Assembly: GCA_029964075.1 (NCBI GenBank) | Contig: CM057145.1 | Span: 1,240,001-1,304,000 of the forward strand | Direction: 5' to 3' | Length of the DNA: 64,000 nt | Origin: Patiria pectinifera | Lineage: Eukaryota; Echinodermata; Asteroidea; Valvatida; Asterinidae | In this document: one piece after another, positions 46,501 to 58,500 of the stretch | Position numbering within the stretch: the first letter of the stretch is position 1 | Layout: each line of letters starts with the position of its first letter | The notes under the pieces: model-generated | Seen by the model: the letters and a program-made list of their open reading frames with translations, nothing else | What the model was told of the DNA's origin: nothing | The model's database searches: none | Program-made: the position numbers and the translations under genes

Positions 46501-49500
46501 AACAATGAACCAGCGTCAGCACGGTTTGGTCATTCACCCGTTGCGCGTCAGCCAAAAAACTTGCTATCGCCATTGACAAACTGTGGCGTCTGACAATAAA
46601 CCACTGCAACTTTACAAATAATAACAGCACAGTCATTTAGGCCAAAAAAAAAGTCTCCGGTTTCTGGTATGGAGCTTGCCCAAAAAGTGGTGCAGCGACG
46701 CAGCTTTTATTTTTTTTTACCTGATTTTTTTGCTTCAAATGTCGGCTGATGGCTGCAACTGGTGCCCGACTAAACTTAGTGCAAATATATGGGAGTCCAG
46801 AGAGGCCACATAAAGCTTATTCTCAACCATAACCCAATCTAATAACACGTTAAAATTGTGCAGCAGCAGGATTCCAGTCAAACCAGTGAGTTTGGCGGTT
46901 TTGAGACATCATCTTTCATTGGAAAAAAAACTTTTTCATTTTGCCGACGCGCATGGCTACGGCGACGCGCGCGCATACCAGAAACCGGAGACTTTTTTTT
47001 TTTGGCCTTACATCTATTTAGTTTTTTTTTTCTTTCATATATTTGAACCGTTACAAAAACTATTTGAATATTCAGTTGATGATCAAGTATTTAAATATTT
47101 GGTATATTCGGGACAGCCCTTGTTCTCTAGAGCAAATTTTCAGCAATAGGCCTTCTATCAAAATCTTGCGCAATGGAAATCTTTGAGAACAATCAACTTT
47201 TCACCCAGATAATATCTGTGGGTGTCAACTGAGTGACGGTGATGTGGAAGAGCAACTGACATGAATGATGCAATGCCTAAATTGTGAAATAGAACTGTGA
47301 TCCCGTTTGCTATTTCTCAGGTTTGCAGCATTGCTAATGTTGCTATAGCATCGTGACTTTCGGTGTAATCCCTGGCTACATGGCGAATACTGGTATGGGT
47401 TTAGCCCCTTGAACAAAGACATTGACAAAATGGGGAGCTGCCAACATAGGGCAAGATAGCTCAGTTGGTAGAACACTGGAACGGTAATCCGGAGGTCGCA
47501 GGTTCAAACCCCTCTCTAGTCTATTTCTTTGTTTATCTCCAAAATTGGTATGTGTGAGCAAATGTGTTTAGAACCCATGTTGTGCAGTCGATAAAAAAAA
47601 ATGGAAGACAATTTATAGTGATTTTTTTCTTGATTTTTTTTTTCTATTTTATTTTCCAGAGATCTGACAAGGAATAAGATTAATCTATCGCCGATGAATT
47701 ACAGGACCATCACATTTTCTAAAACACTGACAAGAGTGTAAGTACCAAAAAACCAACAAAGAAACCCTATAATTTTACTATAATGGACCCTTCCTGCTAA
47801 TCAAGCAGTGCACATTGACCAATCAGATTGTGACTTTTGGTCAGGTGACCATAGTTGTGACAAATGTACACAAACCAAAAGTGGGCGGGGCATATGACCA
47901 AATCCAGAACAGTCCATTTCTTGAAGGGAGGACAGAGAAATGTACACAAATCCAAGTTGGGTGGGGCTTATAGCCAAATCTGGAGCAGTCCATTTCTTGG
48001 AGGGATGGACACGCCAACAATTGTGAAATAGTACATTCAGATTTTCCCAAATTACATGTGTAAAGTTGTTTTTTTCATCATCTGATCAATCTGTTTTCAT
48101 TTTTTTCTGGATTTCTCAATTTTTTTAGTCAACTTTCTTAGATCAAGTTTAATTATTTTTTTTACAATGCACCTGTTCAGTTGCTTTGTTGTTTATTTAA
48201 AAAGAAATTGTAACAAAACGCCATAATATCCTCACTAGTTGATCCTAGTTTGCTTTTTCCCTGTTTGCTAGCACCATTACTTAGGGTGTGACCCTTGGTT
48301 TTCTTCTTCTTTCGTTTGAGGCAGCAGAAAGTCAAGCTATTCCGTCCAGTTGTCTAAGCCATGTTCTTGTTTGTTCGCTGACATTGGCGAGGTCCACCGT
48401 GTCAGCTGGGGGCCAAGTGCAGTGAAATGGTTGATGATGTGCTGTGCTGTCTGCTGTGGTGCTCCACACACGCAGGCTGCTGATGGGCGTAGGTCCCAAC
48501 GAAACATGCTGGCATTGAACCGGCTGACTCCTGTACGCAAGCGGTTCAGGGTGACCCATTCCTTACGAAGCAAGTCTGAGCTGGAAGTCTGCTCTCAGTC
48601 AGCCTCCTACACACTACGCAAAGTGAAGTTGGAGTTGCAGAGGGCTGGGGCATGACGGGAGAAGGGGCGACGAGAGGGCAGGCGTTGAATTCTGTTGTGC
48701 ATATTGGATCAGCTGCCCACGTCAGAGGCAACAGTGACATGGGTTCGAGCCCACCGGCGGGCACTTGTGCTCTTAAGCAAGGCACTTAACCATTATTGCT
48801 TCGTCCTTCGGATGGGACGTTAAGCCGTAGGTCCCGTGTGTTGTATAAATGCACGTAAAAGAACCCAGTAAACACTTATCACTAAGAGAAGGGGTTTGCC
48901 CCGGTGTTTCTGGCCTCCTGTATAAACTCCCACGTGGAGTATTTAGGAGAAGAACCAACCAAGAACCAAGCTGGTGCAGAGGGTGATCGGCATTTGCTGC
49001 AGCCTTGGACATAAGCCTGTCGGTGAAGCGCACTCTGCGAAACTTGGCTACATGGCACACATGGTGCAGAATAGCTCAGTTGGTAGAGCACCATAACGGT
49101 GTTCATAAGGTCGCCGGTTCAAACCCGGCTCCAGTCAACTTCTTTGTTCAACTTTTAAAACATGATCTGAATGATAGTATTTTTTCTTGGTTTCCAGGAG
49201 CCTGATGGAGAATAACATTGACTGGCTTCCTCCTGGCTTCTTCTCTCAGACCAAAATAGCGTATCTGTGAGTATGGATTACAAATAGAACTTTGACTATA
49301 ATATACAAATAATGAATGTTTATGAGTGCAATGGTAAGAGTAATTTCATGAGGTAACACATGGAATGTTCCATTTCACGAAGCGAAGCCAAGTGGAATCG
49401 AACATTCCATCTGTCACCTCATGAAATGATTCTTTCCATTGCAGGAAAGTGAAACGTGCTTTATTGGTTTTATATAACGCCTAAATAAAATGTTGTCATG

Positions 49501-52500
49501 TGATCAGTAACTTGTAAACTGGTACAATGAATGTAAGCATCAGAGCCAACAGAGCACAGCCGAAAGTTGGGCCGTGCAATGAAAGTTGAATGAAACTTAA
49601 ACTTTTCCTATGCAGCCGTGCTGTGCATCAGGACGAATTATTCAATGACACGTGATCAAGGACTCGCCAATCAGATGAAGGGGATTTAACCCGGCATTGT
49701 ATAAAATAGATTATACAACCCCTGAATAAATCCCTGTCACCTGATTGGCAGGTTGTTCATCACGTTTCATTGAATTATTTGTCCCAACGTTCCGCACGGC
49801 CGCACTGCAAAAATCAAAGTTCCATTCCAAAGAACTTCCATTGCACGGCCCAACTATTGGCTGTTCTCTGACCAATCAGATGACGAGGATTTAACCCGGC
49901 ATTGTATAAAATAGATTATACAACCCCTGAATAAATCCCTGTCACCTGATTGGCAGGTTGTTCATCACGTTTCATTGAATTATTTGTCCCAACGTTCCAT
50001 GCGGCCGCACTGCAAAAATCAAAGTTCCATTCCAAAGAACTTCCATTGCACGGCCCAACTATTGGCTGTGCTCTGACCAATCAGATGACGAGGATTTATT
50101 TAGGTGTTGTATAAAACAAATAATGAAAGTTTCACATTCATGCATTGGAAAGAATCTTTACATTTGGTGACAGACGGGATGTTCAAATCCACTCGGCTTG
50201 GCCTTGTGAAATGGAAACATGCCGTCTGTCACCCTCATAAAATCAGTCTTACCATCGCACATGATATTAAATCATTTGCCCCATTCATTGACAAATATTC
50301 CATTGCATGATGTACGTCAAACTTATGACGAAAACGGCACTCTTAAGAAAGTGGCTAGTTTTACACACCATTTTGGACCTCTGTGGGGGTCCTTAAGTAA
50401 ACAAACTCTGATCCCTGGTCCACTGTCCCACATAAATCACTTGAAGGTTAAATGAACTACCACCTGTTATTAACCACACTGTTTCTGGAACTACCGTTAC
50501 AAGTTTGTGGTCGCACAAATGGCCACAGTAAAAGATCATTCTTGGCCGTTATTCACAGTTCAAAATATAAACTAAGTCAATATTTCAGGTACATCTTTAT
50601 AATAATACTTTTGTCGGCGGACAGATTGAATTTAGCAACAAAGTATTATGCTTGAAATCTCTCAGGCAGAGTGACCTTCACTCCTTTATGGAACCAATTA
50701 TAGGATAAGTGCTCATAAATATCTTAATCCCCCAGGGTAGCCTTCCCAGAATGGTGTGTCCCAACCCGAGTGGCCTATATGGTAGGTCGGGTTGGTCTTA
50801 AGAGGAGTGTTCACCTCATGATCATGCAATTTTGGTTCCATTTACTGTGCATTTATGGTTCCATATGGTTCCATTGCACTCGTGCCTTGATATAGATCAC
50901 GGAACTGGAACTTTGCTGTTGCTATGGGGAGTTTTTGTATTGTTAAAAAAAGATTGACAAACAGCATTGTTTGAGAGTAGAAAACAGCACAAATATGATT
51001 TGTTTCTCCGCAGTGGTCTGAGTATGAACGAGCTGGCTGCTTTTCCGAGTGACTCTCTACAGAACATGCAGAATCTTACCTTCTTGTCCTTGGATGACAA
51101 CAAACTGACGTCAGTCTCCAAGCGCAACCTTCTTTCTCTAGTGTCCTCTAATCTTCAACACCTGTAAGTTGACTGAAACACTGTTGATTTAAAACCTTAA
51201 CTTGCTCCTCTAGTATCCACTAAATTTCAACTAAAGTTGACTGAAAATTGTTGATTTACAACCTAACCTTCTTCCTTTAGTGTCCACTAAATTTCAACAA
51301 AAAAGGTTGACTGACAATCTGTTGATTTAAAACTTAACCTTGTTCCTCTAGTATCCACTACACTTCAACAACAAAAAGTTGACTGAAAAGCTGTTGATTT
51401 AAAACCTAAACATCTTCCTCTGTTATCGGCTAAACCTCAACACCTGTAAGCTGACGGAAACGATGTTGATTTTAAACCTTACGTTCTTCCTTTAGTATCC
51501 ACTAAACTTCAACACCTGTGAATAAAGTCAAATGAAAAGCTGTTGACTTTAAACCTAACCTCTAGTATCCACTAATCTTCAACACCTATAAGTTGACTTA
51601 AACACTGTTGATTTAAAACCTTAACTTGTTCCTCTTGTATCCACTAAATTTCAACAAAAAAGTTGACCGACAATCTGTTGATTTAAAACCTAACTTTGTT
51701 CCTCTAGTATCCACTACACATCAACAACGAAAAGTTGACTGAAAAGCTGTTGATTTAAAACTTAAACTTCTTCCTCTATTATCCACTAGTCCTCAACACC
51801 TGTAAGCTGACGGAAACACTGCTGATATAAAACCTAACCTTCTTCCTCTATTATCCAGTAAACGTCAACACCTGTAAGCTGACGGAAACGCTGTTGATTT
51901 TAAACTAACCTTCTTCCTTTAGTGTGTTCACTAAACTTCAACACCTGTAATTAAAAGTTGACCAAAAAGGTGTTGATTTAAAACCTAGTGCATCCTGTAG
52001 TATGCACTAAACTTCAACACCTGTGAATAAAGTTGACTGAAAAGCTGTTGACTTTAAACCTAACCTTGTTCCTTTAGTATCCACTAAACTTCAACACCTG
52101 TAATAAAAAGTTGATTGAAAAACTGTTGATTGAAAACCATTAACTTTTGTATGTTATCTCAATGTAAATTTTATTCAATATGTGTTAGTTGATTCAATAT
52201 TTATTAGTTGATTCAACAACTAAATAAATGTTGATTCCACAATCCACTTCTAGGTTGCTGTGATGTTTGTAAGGTGAATCAAGTTAAACTTATTCAACTT
52301 CTTGCAGCTGATTTATTAGTTGTAAATTAATTCAACAGCTGTTAGTTGATTTTACATTTTAGTAAATTCAACAAATAGTTTGATCCCATAACTACCGGTA
52401 CCAGTTGATTGAACACCTGTGTGTTGATTCTACATCTATCGGTTTGTTGATTTAATGTCTGTAAGGTGACATCAGCATAATATTAATTCACAATCTATCA

Positions 52501-55500
52501 GTTGATACATTATCTGTACACTGATTCAGCAAATGTGTTAGTTGATTCAAGTTCTAGCCGGTTGACAGAAAAAGTTAATTAAACACCTGTAAATTGATTC
52601 AGCATTTGCTGAAGTTTAATCGATTTTTTTTATCTGTAGAAATCTTAGCAACAACATGATCGACTACATAGCACCGAAAGCACTCACACAGTTGAAACAG
52701 CTCAAGATTCTGTGAGTATTGACTTGCATGTATTACATGGACTTGATATAACATTGTATAATGGGGGTACCCCCAAAAAATGCAACCCTAAAACATTTGC
52801 CTTAAAAAAAAGGATCCTTGGATTTTTATGGTTTGGGTATCAGATTAGAGCTGAGAGCTTTTTCTTTCAAATACTGAAAAAAATCATGAAAATATCACTT
52901 TGAGTTGTTGAGAAAATGCCAATTATGTAAAAGTAGTCATTTTTCATCCTGTACACAAGTACTTCAAACAGTGAAACATTTTACTGTGAGCCCACTGCAC
53001 AATTATCCTTCATTTGTGCAATTTCTTTAGTATTTTGAGACATTTATGGTGCTGAAAGGGTCTAAAATAGGCCTAAAAAAAGGATGAGATACCTGTTCAG
53101 GTGGAAAATAAAAGGTATTTCCATCAACTGAATATGTACTCTTGTCATATTATGTGCCATGTTGTTTGTAAGGATTAGGACATGCACAAATAGGTACAGT
53201 GAAAATCCCTTATGTAATGTTTTGTGTACAGGACGAAAAATGACTACTTTTACATCATTGGCATTATCTCAGCAACCCAAAGTGCTATTTTCACGTATTT
53301 TTTGTAAAAGTTTTTGAAAGGAAAAGCTCTCGGCTTTAATCTGATACCCAAATCAAAAATATGCACTGATCCTTTTTTTTTTAAGGCAAATGGTTTAGGG
53401 TTGCGTTTTTTTGGGTCACCCTGTATGGGCAATTCCAGCGTCATGAAAGGAAGTGTAATGTTTGTGACAGAGCCAATTAACCATGATATCTAATTAATGA
53501 TTCAGAGCAGTGATCCAAAACTCCTAGTCTGTAATCTCCTTGACCATTACTAGATGATGGATGTATAAGATTTGAAAAATACATATTCAGGTTTATTCAC
53601 TGAGCGCTTAAAAGCTCTGTCAGGGTCATTACAAAACACTGGAACTGCCCATACATGTACATGTACCGGTATCTAGAGAAAACCGGATTAAACCGGTCTA
53701 AAACCGGATTGAGTTTTATTCCCCTAGTACAGCCATTCCCTGACAAGTACGGTCAAGCCGTCGCAACGGTAGAGGTTGCAATCAACAAGATGTATGGAAT
53801 CCAACCATGGGAACTTTGGCAGTGTTACCCAGAAAATTCCGAGCATATCTCACTCCCACCATAGTCACGCTAAGCGGATCCTCTACACAAGGATCAACTT
53901 CCCCGACATTTCTGGCTAGAGGCGTGATATGGCACTTGCGCGTCATGCGTGCGCGTGCGGGAGACTCGGTGCGTGACTGCAGTCTTTCAGTGGTCAAGTT
54001 TCTGTCAGGGCGCCAGCTGTCGGGGATCATAGCGCGCGCATTGTTCTACATGTTCTATGCGTTGTTATGTGCGGACGCGGCACATCACGCATGTAGACAA
54101 ACCGTTCCGTACATTTTGTACACAAGCTCAGATGAGTCGTTTATCCTTGCGTAGAGGATCCGTGAGCTAAGGCACATACGTGATGTACAGTATGCTTGGA
54201 ACTTGCTGGATAGCGCTGCCAAAGTTCCTAACACTGGATCATCTTGATCATAATGACCTCTGGCCCAGTGGTTGCTTTACCGTGCTTGTCAGGGACGGCT
54301 GTATTAGGGTAATATAAAATCCAAATCCAATCTTGGACTGATACTTGGTTTCATATTTTATTTAAGATTTTTTTTGTTTTTTAAAGATTTGTAATAATTT
54401 GTGTTTTGTTTTATGTTGCAGAGAATTGCATAGGAATCTCCTTGCAGATCTGCCAGCTCTAACTATTGATAATATCCCACAGCTGTTACATTTGTGAGTA
54501 TACACATAACAATGTACATGTACTGACAAGTGTGGTACATGTATTTAGTGTAATATAAAATAATATTACATATTTGATATAATAATAATAATAATAATAC
54601 TTACTATTACCCTGGATTGGACATTTGGGAGACATCCCCATAGACTTGTGCACAAAATTGTTCAAACTTCAATGTGCCCTAACCAAATATTCCCTTGTCC
54701 TTTTTCCACGAATTTCGGTAAGTTTACTAATTAGACCACGAGTAACAAATAGTGTATAGCCTAATTGCGACAATAAAATTGTGCTTCTAAAGGGTGGCTG
54801 TGGCATTAAAGTCTCCCTAATGACCGATGTCTCCCATCGTGGGAAGAAATTACGATAACGTGTCTCCTTAGTGGTACCTTTATACGTTTAATAATAATAA
54901 AGCGTTCTTTAAGCACATTACACATGGAGTCCCAATGCACTGTACACAGTAAAAAAAAAAAAGAACAAGAATTAGTCGAAATGGAACAAATGCGTTTGAG
55001 AAGGCATCTGAATTGATCCAGATATTTGTGCGTCTTTGACGCTTTGGGGGAGTCTGTTCCAAAGAGTGGGCGATGATGTAGAAAAAGCACGCTGGCTGTA
55101 TTTGCTTGTCGATGATGATGAACAGGTGAGTTTGAAACATAGGTTTGAAAACTGAGATTGTGTTCTTGGGCAAGACACTTTGCCACAATTGCCTCTATCC
55201 ACCCAGGAGTATAAATGGGTACCTGTGATGGTAGAGACCAGACTGTGCTGATTTGAAGCTGCTGCAGAAAACTGGTCTCATGGCCAGTTGAATTGAGCAG
55301 GGGTCACAGTTTTGAATCGCTTTTAGACTTTGGTATATTGCTTGTGTTCTTAGGCAAGACACTTTACATCAATTGCATCTCTCCACTCAGGAGTATAAAT
55401 GAATACCTGTGAGGGTAGAGACCAGATTGCACTGATCTCAAGCTGCTGCAGAAAACTGGTCTCATGGCCTGATGAACAGGGGTAATAATTGTGAATTACC

Positions 55501-58500
55501 GGTATACAGGGTGAGTAAAAAAACGAAACCCAAATGTCGGGACCATTTTTTTAGTGAAGTTCTACATGTACGGTAGCACTTTCAAAATCTTGGATATACA
55601 TGTAGAAGCCCAATTCATAAGCTTTCTTTTAGTACAAGAATCATTCAAATCACCTATGTACTTTTCAAGTTACGGAATTTTAAACACAACCACCGTTTCA
55701 AGGTTCTGTCCACGGATCACAAAAAGTTCAGCGTTCTTTCAGCAAAACAAAAACAAATCACATAGGGATGTGTGTGAATTGTCTTCGTTTTGATGAAAGA
55801 ACATACGCTTTTTTTGTGACCCGTGGACAGAACTTTAAAAAACTTGAAAAGTACTTGAGTGATTTGAATGATTCTTGAACTAAAAGAAAGCTTATGAATT
55901 GGGCTTTCCTATCCTAGATTTTGAAAGTGCTACATACAGAACTTCACTAAAACAATGGTCTCAACATTTGGTTTTTTTTTTTTTTAATCACCCTGTATGC
56001 TTTACATACATGTATAATCACCACACGTACTATTCTTATGAAACACCTTTTTTTTTTAAATTTTTTGTTTTTTATCCTCAGGGATTTGAGTTACAACAGA
56101 GTGCAATGTCTGAAAGCCAAGGCTATCACCAATCTACCATATTTGAGAACACTGTAAGTCAACAAAATGTCCGTATGTCACATGATTTAAGTGATGATGT
56201 CATTATGACACTATTTGTACTTGTGGATGCATGCATGTCCATGTTGCCCAGTTGTCATTCAATGTGTACATGTATGCGTACGTACAGACATACTTGTTCT
56301 GTAACTGTGGCCAGTACACACAGTTGTCCCATGGTACTATGGGGACCCGAAGACGCTGTGGGGACAGCAGAAAGTCCCCATAGCATGGTCCTAATTTGCC
56401 CAACAATTAAAAAAACTTCCCCAAAACGCAGTGACGGACTGCCCAAAAATGCACACGCGCACACCCCTATTTGCATGCAATCAGGGACCCCTATTGTCCC
56501 TCTTTTGTTTGTACTTTGACTTTTTAGGAAGACCTCCCGTATGTTTTGTTCACGAATCCAAATTGGGGACCTCTCGGAAATTGGGGACCCTATTGTCCTC
56601 AATTGTACAACGTCCCCTATCGAATGCAGAAACAAACTGTGTCGTATCCACACTGTCATTCGTGAATGTAGATGTTGCTATTGTTATATGAACTACGACG
56701 ATGACGACTGAAATCTCAAACTTCATAGCATTTCCCAATATGAGGAAGATAGATTTCTAAAGAAAAATAATACCCTACCGACCGACCTACTTTTGACATT
56801 GTTAGAAAAATCCTTCTTTTTTTCTTTCTTTTTTTAACTTTGCAGGATTTTGCACAATCAAGAGACTGGTTATGAGTTGGAGAGTATTCGCTACAACGCC
56901 TTCATCGGGATCAGCGGTAACCTAACAGAGCTGTGAGTATTCGCATGTTGTCCACATATTCAAAGTTCCTAGCATTATTTGTGATTGATGAACTTTCACT
57001 ACTGATTTAAAGGTAACATTTGCTTCTGCTGTAATTTTTAGAAACGGATGGATTTTGGGGTTAGTATTGTTTAGCAACTATTGTTACACTGACCTGTTTA
57101 AAGTTTTGTGTTCATAGATGCTGGAAAAACCAAGAAAGAAATGCACCTGGCTTGCTGTAACAAAGAAAAGTGGCATATTTTGTATCAATTTCCAACGATG
57201 GTTGGCCGACCAACATTGGGAAAAAAGCAACCCACTATTAAAAAATGCTGCCCCCAATTTACCCAAATTTTAGTTAGTTCACATTTTGTTTGCAATCGGT
57301 TACACATCCGTGAACGGGAGCATGCCAGCTTGTCTGGTAACCGTTCCCTTTCCTGACAATTCCCTGATAAATTGCCCTGTATCGTCAGAAGTGGGTCAGG
57401 GGACCAGACTACAACAGCATCTTTTTCTTTGGGGTTCCAACATCTATGAAACACAAAACCTTCAACAGGTTAACGTTACAATATTTGCTATGAAATACTA
57501 ACCCCCAAATCCATGCATTTCTGATAGTTACAGCCAAAGCAAATATAACGGTCCTTCTGTTTTGAGGGGTGCCATCGCATGCCATCGGACCCCAATGCCA
57601 TCACAAGCCTAAAAGCTTCCCAAGAAATGGGAATAATAGCACCCCTGAATCCCTCTGTAACGCGCACCTCGGCATACATTTACGGACATATTTATATAAC
57701 ATTTGGTAGGAACTGGGCAGTAAACAACCCCTTTTTTTGTGAGCCCTGAAAATGGCTTTGCCGTTAACCAAGATGAATATTATTAAAAAAAAATAAAAAA
57801 AAAATTGTTCAGTGCCAGCTTTGACCACAGACTCACACACCTTGAAAAATCACACGCCAAGAAAAATCCAGTTGTGCCCTTTTCCACACGCCTGTGATAT
57901 TCAAATCAGAAGGACTGTTGTATGATATATTGCCTTTAAAGGGAAAATACAACATTTGCAAACATCAAAAAATAAAACTACAAATCATTTTGAAATACCT
58001 TGCTGGACTGTTAGTGAATGACAGTGTAAAGCATCCTGTAAAATCATGGCACCTGGTATACTGTCATTTTTAAGAAAAGTGGTATTTTTGTATCAATTTC
58101 CAACGCTGATCGGCCGATCAGCGTTGGAAACTGGCTTTTTTTTCAAATACTGGCCCCAATTGACCATCGCACTTGTTTGCAATCGATTACAAACCTATGA
58201 ACGGGTACGAGTCAGCTAGACTGGTTCCCTGACCTTACAATTCCCCAATGTATGTAAACTGCTCTGTTTCTTCTTATATGGAGTCAGGGAACCAGACTAC
58301 AGGAAAATGATTGTTTTTCTTGGTTTTTATAGCATTTTCGAACCCAAAACCGAAAAATAGTCAGTGTAACTATATTTGCTATATATTTCCAACCCCCCAA
58401 TTCCATCCATTTCTAAAAATTACAGCAAAAGGTAATGATGTATATTCCCTTTAACAATTCTTAATGTTCTCCTTGCAGATACCTTAGCTCCAATGCTTTA

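Noticed and set aside
55899..56519. 206-codon open frame on the plus strand
   Set aside because: It starts in a foldback element, crosses LRR exon 11 in the wrong frame and continues into intron; no domain is recognisable.
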